NCBI RefSeq assembly: GCF_019097595.1
Contig: NC_080710.1
Location: forward strand, 14,034,280 to 14,098,279
Source of the DNA: Hemibagrus wyckioides
Taxonomy: Eukaryota > Chordata > Actinopteri > Siluriformes > Bagridae
Direction: 5' to 3'
Length of the DNA: 64,000 bases
Shown here piece by piece: positions 11,568-25,800 of the stretch. The first letter of the stretch is position 1. Every line of letters starts with the position of its first letter. Below the pieces are notes generated by a model, which was not told the DNA's origin, did no database searches, and saw only the letters and a list, made by a program, of their open reading frames with translations. A program made the translations under genes and the position numbers.

Positions 11568-14500
11568 CTGCATGACACACAGACAGGAAGCAGTTCATTA
11601 TACCAAAACATTTCTTTTCATTACTAGTGAATTAATTATGCATTCATAAATACAGAACAAACACATTTTGACAAATCCACACATATGAAACCCAGGAGAT
11701 GCCACATCTAATTGATAACATTAATCCTAACACTATAGGAATGTCTGCTGGTTTTGTATGTGCTTCAAAGTAATAAATGAATGTCCTTGTTCAGAGATAC
11801 CACATATATACAAAGGAAAGCCATGAAAATATACAGCTCTGCAATGTTTACAGACTGAGATTTACACTGTAAGAAGGCTTGCTCAACACAAAGCTTTAAT
11901 CAGATCTTGCCATGATGTAATATTTTTGCTGCTATTAAAAGATCTACCATCTTTATGCATCTTGTGCAGGAGGTATGCAACTGAATATTAGAGTACATTT
12001 ATACAACTAAACATTTACAAATACAAAAGAGCAGGCTTTTCTCCTCAATAAAAACAGGACATGAGCAAAATCAACATATTAATGGGAATGATTTTTGCAT
12101 AGGTGTTAATCAACCTGCTGCTATTACTCAACACTTCCTGGAAACTCTGCCCCTTCCCTCCATCTCACACACCTCATGTGGGTAATGACACCCCCACACA
12201 CACAGAGAAAATGGAGAAAATTTGAAGTTCTGAGCTTTAGATATATTTTCAGCCAAACGAGGGGGAAAAAATTAGACTTTAAAAGAACTCACTCACACCC
12301 TCACTCAATCATATTCTTACTCACCCGTCAGTATGATGTTGGGGACAGGGTGGCGCCCAGTACCATAGTTCTGGTTCTGACTGGGATTGAGGAACTGCTG
12401 ATCTGTGGAGTCCAGCAAGTCTAACACCCCTTGGTGGCTGGAGTAAGAGCCATCCTGGCCTTTAGTGGTGGAGTCCATATTGTGGTTATAGGACAAACCT
12501 CCCGTGTGAGCATCAGTGGTGAACTACAATACAAAAGCACATACAAGAGGGAATGATAAAAGTCCCAAGTGGATGTTTACCAGTTTCTCCCCACCTCCAC
12601 ATGCATGTACAGGGTGAATGGTGCCCATGAATGATAGTCAGAATGAAACAGAGTATTATTCTGCCTCAAAGGTAGTTTGTTCTTTTTTATTTACATTTCT
12701 AAGAAATGTACTACATTTGGTCCCAAATTTAGAAAAGCAAACAGCTATTACAAATGCTTTTACAGCACCCCACATCCTGCTGAGAACAACTGTCTTGTTA
12801 TTGCCCATAGTCCACCAGTGACTACTGTTTTTTGATGCAGTTAATTACTTTAAATCATAGGAATAAGCACATCTACACTCACTAACCATTTTCTTAGAAA
12901 AATCTGTATGGCTGCTCATTCATGCAAATATCCAATCAGCAAATCATATCAGGTCTGCTGACTTGCCTATTTCAGAATCTGCTGACCTCCTGGGATTTTC
13001 ACACCCTACAGTCTCTAGAGTTTACACATAACAGCATGAAAAACAAAAACAAAAAAAAAACCATCCATAAGCGTCATCTTTTGGGGTGATGAGGTCTGAG
13101 GAGATCCAGACTGAACTGAGCTGACAAAAAGGCTCTGATAACTCGAATAACTCTTACAACTATAGTGTAAAGAAAAGCACAGCAAGATGTGGCTTGGTGT
13201 GGAGGAACTACAACAGCCGAGAACAGGAATCTGGGGCTACAGTGAACACAGGCTCACTATCCTGATGCTTGATGTGCACATTAACTGAAGGCCTTGACCT
13301 GTATCTGCATGATTTTTATGCACTGCACTGCTGCCACATGATGCATGAATGAGCAGGTGAGTTCCTAATAAAGTGGATGGCGAGTTTACTTTACTAATTT
13401 CAGGCAACTCTCTGGAGATGTCAGTTCAAATCACAAGGAAGTAGAACATTTAAAATTCAGATGAATTAAAGTTCAGAACTGTTTTCCACTCCACTGAAAG
13501 TAAAAGGAATGGCTGAATATAAATCAAATAAAACCACTCTCATTCATGTAGTCAAGAAACTAGAGCTGTTACATATGTATATGTAGAGATTACTTATATT
13601 TATATATTTGTCTCCTACCTGCTGAGAAAAGGTCTGGTTTTGCCTGCCGGTGAGTTGTAGGCCCAGGTATGGATCATCCAGAAGGGAATTCAGTAATAAG
13701 GAATCCTACCCCAAAAAGAGAAGGAGAGAAAGAGCGAGAGAGAGATTAGATTTAAAACAAATATGTCACACAATTCCATGCTGTACACTGGGCCCAGCGA
13801 TACACATTCTGCTTAAGAAACTACATAGAGTTATGAATGGAGGATGGATTACGAGTGTCTGTATTACACTGCTCTTGATATCTGAGACTTTTAGAACAAA
13901 AGAGGTCAGGAAGTAGGGACTAGGACAGAGCTATGAATAGATCGATCTAAAGATTGCTCCTCTCAAATTTATATGCGCATTGTTCATCAAAAGATGAAAT
14001 CAATAAACCCACGTAGATCCTGAGGTGATGAAATGAATGCATTGTAACATCCTAACAGTTTTACATTAACTGTAGTTAAGTTTATTTACAGCCTAACTCC
14101 AGCCCCAGAAACACAAAGCTTAAAGGTGCACACTTCGCTGTGATCTGACCACATCCTTTTTCTGAATTTGTGGGTAGAAAACTGTAAACACAATAGTCTT
14201 CCCACTCAGAAAAACACAGCTCAAGCTTTGCTTGGAAATGGAATATTTGAATCCCTGCAAATATACAGAAGTCACAAAGACACAAATTCCTAATCCACTA
14301 TGCCTGGACTAAGCCCACCAAAAATCCATTAACTGGCATCGCACAATGAGTAAAATATTGCATTATTATGTCCTGTTTACTATGAACATAGTCAGTTCAG
14401 ATGAGTAACTTACTTAAGTGTTGCAAGTTGGCACTGTTGCATGAGGGACAGACCTATTGACTAATAAACTGCAACTGTATAAACTAGGAAGACAAAGAAA

Positions 14501-16851
14501 CTTGTGCAACATAGTAAAACACTACTTTCACTTCAGAACAGATTTTCTCTTACATACAAATGAAACTAAGAAAAATATACACCACCATATATCAGAGAAC
14601 AGAGCACTACTTGGTGTATTTTTTCTTAGAAATCACAGAAGGAGAAGCTACTTACATTGTAAAGCCCAAGTTCACTGGCTAGAGACTGGCTGATCTGCTG
14701 AAGTTGAGGAAGATTCTGATTCTGTTCTTGCTGTACAACATGTGTGTGTGTCTGCGTGTGTACATCAGGTTCCTGCGTGCTCTGGGAGTTCACTGGTCCC
14801 GGTGTGTCTGCTGCGCCGCTGCGGTTTTGGTTCGGCTGTGGCTGAAGATGGGAGCCCTGTTGTCGGTGCACGTGTTCGAATGGAAAGTTCTGCGTTTTAT
14901 GCAGGTTGTGCATGTTCTGCATGTGCAGTTGCATGGCCTGTGGGTGCTGTGTATGTGGGAGGGGGTGGTGCTGGGGAGGCTGTACTGTCTGCTGATGCTG
15001 CTGATGTTGTACTTGTTGGTGCTGGACTGGTGGCTGGCTGGACTGTGGTGAGGAGCAGCCTTTCTGTGCGTCACCGCTCAGGCCTGGCTGAGACTGACCG
15101 AAAGGATATGGTGGTAATCTCTGGTCCATCAGAAGCTTACTTGTATCTAGTGGAACACCCTGGACAAGAAGAGGTCAGGAAGAGTAGTCATCACTTAGAC
15201 ATATTGATAATTCAATACAAACGTCAGATCCGGTAACACATGCAACAATATGAGCAGATCTAAATCACACCACAATGGTAATGAATAATAAAATTTGACC
15301 GGAATCATTTTTGAATAATGTGCTCATTCTATCATCATTTTGTTATCATTAGCAATTTCATTGTAACACTCATTCCTAAGGATTTATTTAAAGTAATTTA
15401 AAGAGGAAAAAAAATCTATGATTATTCTATAGTGAAGCTTTCTGTAAAGATACTTTATGTAATGCTCAGGTTTTAGTGCTTTGTCCTGTGGTCAAAATAA
15501 ACTTTGTAGCTCAACAATTTGTTGAAGTGTTTTGCAAACTTAGTAGCTAATCAGCATTTTCACTAGTCAAAACCACCACCAGAAATGTAGCTGCATGCTC
15601 ATGTGTAAAGAGAAATTCTACAAGCAGATGTTAAAAGTTTGTGGTTGACCGGCATCTCGTCTGAGACTGTGGGGGTTGTTTACCTGTGTGATTGATGACA
15701 ATGTGGTAGAGATGGTGGGTGAGAACTGTTTGGAGTGGTGCCTGCGGGAATCCGGGCCCAGGGGCAGGTTCAGCGGTGATAGCTGACCCCGTCTGTGGGG
15801 GGAGGAGCTTAATTGGGGCTGCACCTTCCCGGGTAACAGCGTTTGGTAGGAACTCAAACAGTGGCCTGACCCCACTGCACTGTTTACTGATGGGAGGGAC
15901 TGACCACTAAGAGAAGAATTACTGAGTGAGGAATGAAGGGATTGGTTGCTGAGAGATGAGTGCAAAGAAGGGGAGGAGCTAAGGGAGGACTGCAGGGAAG
16001 GATTGCTAAGTGATGACTGCAGTGAGGCAGAGCTAAGGGAGTTGGGGAAAGAGTGGCTGCTTAAAGATGACTGGATGTTAGGATTGCTAAGAGAAGACTG
16101 GAGAGTAGGGTTACTAAACGTGCCCTGCAGAGAGGCCAAGAGACCTGCAAAAATCAAAGAGAGATACAGAGCACATGTCAAAATGGCCTCTGTGTTTAAA
16201 TAACTACATTAAACCATTGACACAATTTCTGTGAAGTACTTTTTGAATTAAACAACCCATTAAATACTGGCAAGGGGAAAATAATACTCTACTAAAATGT
16301 TAAAGGGAATCTCCAGCGTGAGTGTGTGCAAACCACACCGAAAGACAGCAGCGAGGAGGCCGCATCCTGTGTGGTGATCAAAATCAGCCCAGAGGAGATA
16401 AAACTAGCTTCTACTTCCGATTATATGTACACCTACTCCCTCCTTCTCTGTCAGATAAACAGTCTTGCTGGGCCATGTATTTAAGTTACTAAGCTGCCTT
16501 CAGTTTATGAAGTTAAACATCCCCAATGGAAATTTTCAGATCACCATCATAATTACAGTGCTGCCTTGACCTAATTAAATGATTAGCAATGTCTGCTTGC
16601 CATGAGGACAAACCTGGGGAGTTGAAGGCATTTGTGGTATTGATGCCAAGCTGAGTGAGGGTGGAGGCTAGGTTGCCTGTGCTGTTGCCCCCGCTGAGGG
16701 AGGGGTAGCCAGGCTCATCTGGGTCGAGTGGCATGGGCAGCGGTGAGGGGAAGTGCAGACTGGACAGATCAGGCAGAGAACCTCCAGTATTCAAAGCAGA
16801 AGGGACAAGAGGAGCATTGGCTTGCTGATCTGGTGAAGGAAATATACTAAT

Positions 16852-16891
<40 letters not shown>

Positions 16892-19800
16892 TAAGGTTTT
16901 ATTCTGTGAGATTGGTTAGTTATGCTGTGTCTAAAAGGTAAAGCACAGGAAAAATTATGACCCAGAAATTACTCTAAATCAGTTTTCTGACAAAGATATT
17001 GAAAAAAAAATTTCTTGAGACGTACTTGATTCCAGGAACTTCACAAGACTTTGGTCGTGAGCCCTGCATGGATACCTTCTTTGTGTCCCATGGTTTTAGA
17101 AGCTTGCCTTCATCTAATACATTCTCCTCTATGGGAGGGACAGGGTATGGAAACACTGCAGAAACAAAGATGGTAATCAGAATCCCAGTAGCCATTTCAT
17201 TCTGAAGCTTACAGCTTGTTCTATTGGTATAATAAATTGATAAAATGTTTCATGGCCAGTGGGGTTACTTACTTCTACGCCCTTTTTCACCCTCAGTCAG
17301 ACCTATAAGAGGAGAAAAAGGGACAGTAGAAAGGAAAACAAAAAAATTAAATAATCAGCCACACTGCAGGGGATCAGCTACATGAATAAGCAGTGTGTTA
17401 GCACCTTTAAAGCATGCAGTACTTACCGCTGCGTCTCCCGTGTGGATTTAGGGTGTGTCCTGCACTGAATGGATCTCCTGTGGGAGGGTTCATCACGCTG
17501 GTGTGCAGAGCGGAGTCTGAGTTCGTTCTGGAGAGCAGAAGAGAACAAGGTGAAAATGATGTGAAGATGGCTAAAAATCTGACGAGAAGGTAGCAGTCTC
17601 AGGAGATGGGGACTGTAAAGACAAAGGAGCAAACGATTTCTCTTGGTGCTCCTTCCTGCAAGTGGGGAAAGCAGGTTCAATGACGTTGTCAGTGCAGAAG
17701 TAATAAAATACCTTCAAAGTCACAATAACACAGCAAATAAAACTTCTCCTACTACAAGGCATGCAGAACTGCCTAAAATATAATAACCCCAGAATGTATA
17801 CTCAGGTCAAACAGGGCATGCACCAAAGTATAAACAGATCACACCTGCTCTCCAACACAACCCTTTCACACACTTACCGCCCTACTCCTAGTGCCGTCAG
17901 AGCACCTCGTCGCATGAGGTCAGAAAACGTCAAGAGTAGAAAAAAAAATGGGAGAGTGGAAAAGACAGCCGGACACGGGGTCAAAGAAAAACGGAAAGGA
18001 ATGAATAGCAAACGAGATGTAGATAGACTGAGACACAGACAGAGAGATAAACGGAGAGAGGAGGAGCATCAGAGAGAGAGAGAGAGGCGAATTCACCTGT
18101 TGAGTGCTGTGGTGGGAAGACGGAACAATGGGTTCTTGTCCGTGGAGAAATTACTGGACCAGTTCCTTTGTGATTGACAGAAAAATGCCCATTATTTCCA
18201 GCACCAAGGGGAAAAAATGGAGCAGGCTTACGAAAGTACCGAAAGCAGCCAAAGAGAAAATCAGAAAGAGGGACACTGACATTATATACAGTGCATAGAG
18301 GCTTTTCCTTCCTTATGACCCAAGCCAGTACTGACCAAGATATTCAACAGAATTAACAGCAGGACATTCATCAGTTAACGAACAGCCAATCCAGTTTTTT
18401 TTTTTTTTTTTTAACATGCAAGCCAGCATGTATCTCTATACTTACTTCACAGGTTTCCACTGTGGGTGTGAGGGGGATTTATATAGCTGTTAATCAAAGT
18501 GTGAAGACTTCAGTGACACAATGGAACATGTCTACATGTTTACAGATTCCTCCAGTCTTAAGCTGGTCAATCTTCTACCAAGATTTCAGAAAATATCAAC
18601 TGAAGTTTATGGGCAGTCCAACAAACCAATGGTCAAAACTGAACTGATTAAGTACTTCCTTGTGAAAAGTCAGTATCCCGCTCACTGAGACTGATTCTGT
18701 TCCATTTAGTGTAGCCAGAAATGGAAAGAGATGAAAGGTAGAAATGAAGAAGACATCCCAAGTCAGACAAATATATATTTGAAAAAAACAAAAAGCTTAG
18801 AAAAAGTTGCTAAAGTCAAACAAAAAGGTGAAAGAAGACAGAATATCTGTCCAAATTGCCTGAAAAGCAACTGAAGACAAAGCTGTGGAAAAGTGGTGAC
18901 TAGAGCAGCACCTTCAGGAGTTAGTTCTGTCAGTGCTAGTGTTAGTGCATCAGAAGCCAAAAATCTTCACACACAGACCAGCATTTAACCGTCAACTAGA
19001 ACGCAAACTGAACAGTAGAGTTAATACATGCGCCACAGAGAGGCCTGGACTGAGATTATGGTTAGATCTAATTAGTAAGTGTTACCTTCTCCAGCTTGGG
19101 TCAGGGGGTGGAGACAGGTATGCAGAGCTGCAATGAGAGTTGTCCATCTGAGGTCAAAAGTCAAGGAGTGCAAACTGCAAACATAAGCCCCTTTCCGAAA
19201 AGTAAACAGCTTTTTAAAGAGTATTATTTAATTCAGCAAAAAGATTTTGATCCCTAATCATTTTAGCACATGAGCTGAGGTGAATTCCAGTAAATTCTCA
19301 TAAACATTCTGATTTACAAAAATAATTAGGGGTATTTGGTAGCTGTTTTGGTGATTGGACTGTAAAGCAGTCCTATTAAAGAGCTGTGTGGATGGAAATT
19401 TTGAATCTGGTGAATGTTTAATTGTAATGACTTCACACAAAATACAACACCCATCGTGATGACATAACATACTGTGCAAACAGAGATCTGAATTTTCTCT
19501 GCTCCGATTATACTTTGTCTGTCTCATTATAATATTACTTAATATTATAAGATATTATCCTTATATGACATTATAGCAAATGTAGTTGTACTGAACAGAA
19601 GGATACGTGTCTCCTGTATGGTCGGCTGGGGGAGGCGAAGCGTCTGTCTCTGGGGACTCTCTCCACCAGCCCATGGTGCCGTGTGGAGCGACTGGATTCT
19701 AGGTTTGTGTGGAATGAACCCTAAGGGAATGCACGAGCACACGCGCACACACACACACACACAGTGCAAAAGACCCATCACAACACAAACAAAACGTGCT

Positions 19801-22800
19801 AAAACTCATACACAAGGACAAATAATAAGCCTTTGTGCAACTCGATGCAGTTCTGCTGGGTAGACTGCCAATACTGGCGCTTATTTCCAGGGAAACTCAA
19901 GCAAAAATCGGTTTTACTCGGCAACAGCTTCACTTTAATGTCTCGTCCTGTGGTGCCTCACATTTTCTTTATTTACATTAGGTACAATAACACAGCACAT
20001 AATTATGGCACATTGCAAGCTACATTCTTTACTGCTCTACTCTACTGCTGAACTTTGTGGATCACTGGATATAAACTACAAGACAGGTCATATTTATACA
20101 GCACATTCCTTGTTGTTCTAAATGACTAGACCATATGGGAGCATGTAAACATTTATTTAGCTTTACCAGACATTTAATATGCGTTGTTTGTGCAAAGTTT
20201 TAGTTTTAATCAAACAGCCATTGATTGGAAGGATGTGAGTTCAAATCCCAGTACTGACCAGTAGTGTTCTGCCTCTGTTAGGCTCTTAACTCTTAACTGC
20301 TTGGTCTTTTAAATAATATAAATTTAAGTGTCGCTAATAGACACAAGAATAATGGGCAGAATAACAGCTGATCCTGTATACTGGCAGTAGTTTATCTAAA
20401 TTATTGCTATTTTCAGCATAGACACACATTTACAGCATAGACATTTCAGCATAGACACACATTTAAATATGAAACCTATGTATTACACATAATCTTTGGG
20501 GAATCCCCATAGGGCCAAAAAAAATTACCAAAAATACCAGGACAGACAGTTTGGTGCTTGTGAAACTGAGAAGACATCACATCCTACTGTTTCTGAGATC
20601 ATTTTAAACTATAGTGCAATATAAACGTTTGCTCACAGCACCCACCACGAGACACGGTGACATACCTGGAGGTCAGCCGCATTCCTGCCAATCTGATTGA
20701 CATTTGGCAGAGAGCCTCCGTAGTAAGGGCCCTGGGTTCTTGCCAGGTGCACTTTCTGAGCCTGAATCTGAAAATAATAAACAAACACAGGCAAAAACTC
20801 ATTATACTTTACCAGAAAATTGTCTCCTTGCTTCACCATATCAATCATCATACATTTCTCTTTGTTAAATAACAGTTTTTATTTTGGTTCTCGTTAGGAT
20901 TATAGTAGGTGTCCACCATATGAGCCCCTGTGAATGAGCAGTTACTATGGAAATGCTATTAGAACAAGTGCGTTACTATAAAGCACTACTGTTAGAGCTG
21001 TTAAAAAAAAAAAGTTATAGAAAAAGAACTGCCAATTCAACAATGCAGTGATGTAACCAGATTATTAGGACATGTGTTATCTTGCTGTATTTCATATTGG
21101 GAACCACAGTGAAGGAGAAGGACTTGAATGATTCAAATAATACACAAATACTCTGGAATGCTGTCATAATTTCTCCGCAAGTCTTGCAGCACGAGTGTGC
21201 ATTTGTTCATGGCGCAATTGATGGCTGTCATCTCGAGCCAGATGAAATGAGTGGCATTGTGTTCGCGCTGTTCCTCCGCCTCACTGTGCTAACCCACTCC
21301 GAACGCTACAATCCAACTTTTGTCTCTGTACACATGGACCAACATTCCACGTCTTTCAAAGGCTTAAAATTGGCACATAAATGACAGCGACAATAACGTT
21401 TTGTGCTGGAGCCAGCGTTGCACTCCACCAGAGGTGATTAATCAAAGGAACGGAGAATAAAAGGCAGGGTGCCATCCGTGAGCATGGCCGTATGTGATAC
21501 GGGCTTGTGGTCAAGGAAAACTCATACAAACAAATGTGTCTAATCGATTGTGCATATGCCGTCATACACACAATGCAATAAATTCATTATTCTGCCATGA
21601 CTTGCTGAATGAGGTTTTCTGAACAATCATTTACAGACTAAACAACTCGGAATGATTTAACTAGCTCTACTGTCGGAGGGATTTTTGAGGCACTGCGATT
21701 TATAAGTGGTTTGTTAGTTTATGTGTTGCTTTGCACACTTGGATTCTCCAAGAAAGTGAAAAGACTTGACCTGTATCACTGCAGCGTCTCACTGCTGTAC
21801 CAAAACATATGTCCTCTGCGCTCAGATCCAGCTGTATAGTATTTTACTACTACTTCATCAGAGTTCAAGAATAAACATCACAAATGTGAAGTAAAGGAAC
21901 AGGAAGGATGCATTTAAAGTGTGATTAATAACAGAAGGATGCAGCTGGAATCAAACCATTTTATTCACACCTTCTGCCCAACACTACTAACCACATCCTC
22001 TACCGCAAAAAAAACGCCTTCTCTTTAAAGAAAGAGTTCTCAGATGAGAAGTTTGACTACAGCTATAACTTACAAGCAGTCGGGACTACAGCATGGTTTC
22101 TGTGAAACATGTCAACATGTGTAAACAGCTCACATTTATCATTTTATCCTGGCTTGTTTAATATCATAAAGTTGTAAAAGCCCCAACATTATATAGCTGT
22201 TTACGAATTTCAGATTTGCAATATCAAACAGAATAAAACGGTAAATGCAGCATCTTAAAATCCCTCCATTATTATTATTATTAACTTTTTTTTGTGATTG
22301 TTGCATCCAAAAATGCTTGAATTTTTGCTGCAACTTTTTTATTATATTTTTTTTGTTGTAATTTTAACTACTTGAGTAGGTGAAATTGCAAGCAAAGGAT
22401 TAGTCTTTTAGGCTACTTCCAGTGAAGAGCCATATGTAATTACTTTCTATGATATCTGTACTCCTGTTTGAATCAGAGAAGGTCTTTAGCTGAACGAATG
22501 TTGTGATCACGTCCCATGGCATGTCTCGGCCCAAATCTGAGTTCATTTTGAAAAATCTCCTCAGAACAGCACAGAGTTTGCTTGATTAGACATTGATTTC
22601 TGGGATTGAAAAAGCACTAAAATCTGGTGGAACTGTTAACTTAAGACATCGGCAAATTATGGCAAAACAAAAAGGTCAGCATTTAGAATCTTAGAAACTT
22701 TAATATGCTTTAGCAAGTGCTGAAGAGTGAACACAGATCCAGAGTTATCCCGGAAACACTAAACACAAGGTACGAGGAAACACCCTGGATGGCAGGTCTG

Positions 22801-25800
22801 TCCACTGCAGGAAACCATTCTCACGCATTGTGGTAATTAATCGAATGTTTTGTTTTTTTTTGACAGATCTTTGATTCGCTCACACCACAGCAAGTAGACG
22901 TGGCAGTGTGTAAAATCACATCATGTTTCATTATGTTGTGTGAATCACAGAGAACTACAGACTGGATGCCTGGTGTTATTTTTTTATATATTTTTCAACA
23001 ATTCTTTCATTTTAATTCCTGCTCCTTGTTAAGCAGTTTTAAGAAAGTTAAACAAACAAAAACGTCAATTAATCCTGCCAGAGGCATGACGCAATTGCGT
23101 AACCATAATTATTAGAGCCTGCCACAAACATTTTCCAGTGGTAAGACTGAGCAATCATACTTTTAGGTTGCGTAATTACATCCTCATTATCATCCAGCTT
23201 TTCTTGTTAAATAATCCACAATAGAAAGATGAAACCACACAAGTTCTTCACTGCACGTTGAACTGAAAACAACATCAAGTGTACTTCTACACACTGACGT
23301 AAATTATTTTATTCCCTGAAACAGTGCTGTAAATATTCCAAACTCCCTTTTTTCTGTAGTAGGCCTATCCAAAAAAAAAAAGACTGTTTCAAGGTAAAAT
23401 GTTTGTTCTGTGAAGCTGCTACAGATTGCACAGGATTCCTCATAACACTCCTTTGCTAAAGATGAGCAACTACCGAACATGGATTTAACCAAACACAACA
23501 TCAGCTGGCAGCAAATACCACATGCTCTTGTTGAGGTCAAAGTATACAGAACAAATTCAACAAGCACATTTACACTGTTATTTACATCGTTATTTACATC
23601 ACTTACAATTTTTCAAACGTTTTATATACATCTAATGCAAATCTACTGAAACAGGTGTTTCCTAATCTAACACGACTCCCAAGTCCGTCAAGATAATCAT
23701 GTAATTTATGTTCACATTTCTCTCTTGGTAAATGATGTTCTACTGGCATAAAGACACATGATGTAGAAATAGTAATAGAACAGGTATAATAAGTGTTATT
23801 GTAAGCTTACAGCAAGTATGATGACAGATGGTTTAAATATCAGCATTATCAATTCACTGATCTTATACTATATCATACTGACAGTGTTACAGCTATCTGA
23901 CTCTAGGGGTCCTCCACAGGGATAAAGTTACTCTCCCTGTCAATCAGAGTGCCACTAGCCAATCGTGTGAGCTCATGTATGAGCAAAAGGACAGATAACG
24001 CTTTCCTCCAAGTGATACATGCAGCACTGGATGCTGCAGTTCAAGAAATTGATTGGTTTTGTGTGTCTCGAATGGTCTCTATCCTCCCCAGCTAGTGGCT
24101 GCTGTATAACAGGCGAGGACTGGCTGATGGGTGGCCAAGACCAGATTAGAACCTCATATTATAAAAGCTACATAAAACTGATCAATCAGCATTTAATCAA
24201 TTCATCATGAGATAAATTTCAGGATCTTGACATGCTCAGCTTCTGCCCCTTTATTTGCAGCTGATATCACCATGTCAGAAAGCAATTCATCATAAGCTAA
24301 GCTCTGCTCTGCTGTGCGAGATCAATACCATATCAGCATCTAACTATACAGCAGAACGGAGTTCTCTTACTTGACCCAAATACCAGGAATTAAACAATGC
24401 AGAGGTCCAAAAGAGCACACAGCTGTTCTCTACCTGGCCCGACTGTGTGAGCCACACAGCTTATGTTCCCCATGAACAAAACTTAATGACAAAACATACA
24501 ACCATGCCAACTAAACACATGCCACAGGAACACAACAACAAAACAGTTCCATTTGAGACAGCGGGAGAGTGACTAAACAAACTAATCATCTTTTTTATTA
24601 ATCATCTTATTTTTATTTATTCATAAGCGTCTCTACTATACACATGCTTTACTATAAATGTACACGTTGCACAATCATGACATCTTTGTAGCCTAGGATC
24701 TGAAATAAAATGAACAGTGTATAAAACGTGGGACATATAAACAGTTTACGCTTCACTCATGCGTGAGTAAAACAAGATGAAGTGTAAGGCAAGGGAAGAG
24801 CAATGCTTGGGCTCGAATTTCATACGGCACCAATGTGCCTCCGACAGCTGACGTGGACGGAAATGCGTGCTAAAAAGATGTGGAACTAAACTACAGAAAT
24901 TTGGCGATCCTCAATGGCGAGAGAAATAACAGAAATGTAAATGCCAGTTCTTATGATCCGGACGGAACGACTGCATCAAGTCGTTTAATTCTGTAGTTTG
25001 TGTATATAGCGTTATAACAGCTATCTATCTTTCCTGTAGGAAAATTGCATGACTCGAAAAACAGCACAGAAATTCATTACCAGGACAAAACATCACTAGC
25101 CATATTTCAGCAAGCATATGTTATACTGATGACATTAAAAAATAAATAAACAAACAAATTTTACAGGGTAAACATTCGATATCTCTCCACAGCACAATTC
25201 AACAATACAATACCACAATAAAGTAGATAACCAGTCACGCTTAATCACGGTTTATTTATTCATGAAGGCCAAAACTGGGGAAAGCGTATTCAAATTATGC
25301 AATCTGTTTCTGGCCTGGTGCCAATACAGCCATTCAGAGGTAATTTAGCTGAGTTACTACAGTACTATGCAGCTGCAGAGCGCCGAACCAAACCACCATT
25401 CACTGTTAATCATCTCAGTCAGACATCCTGCTGCTTTTACGATGAACAGTACGGAATTCAGATGAACTAAAATGCATTTGGACTACTCATCAGAAGGCTG
25501 TAAGTTCGACCCACAGGACCGCCAAGCTGCCACTACTGAGCCCTTGAGCAAGGCCCTTAACTCTTAACTGCTCAGTTAAATATAAGATAAATGTAAATCA
25601 CTCTGGATAAGGGCATCTGCTAAATGCCTTAAATCATAATGGTAGTAGAAATCATAATATATATTTCTTCCGAGTATTATTTTTCTTTGTATATATTTAT
25701 ATATAAACAAATGACTGTATACATTGGGCAAATGATAAATGGCAATTGCAGGTAGTCAGGATTGGTCAGAGGCACTGATCAAGCCGATCGTTTGGATTTG

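Noticed and set aside
14704..15236. Plus-strand open frames opposite crtc2 exon 11
   Set aside because: Shadows of the CAG/CAC-rich crtc2 coding exon.
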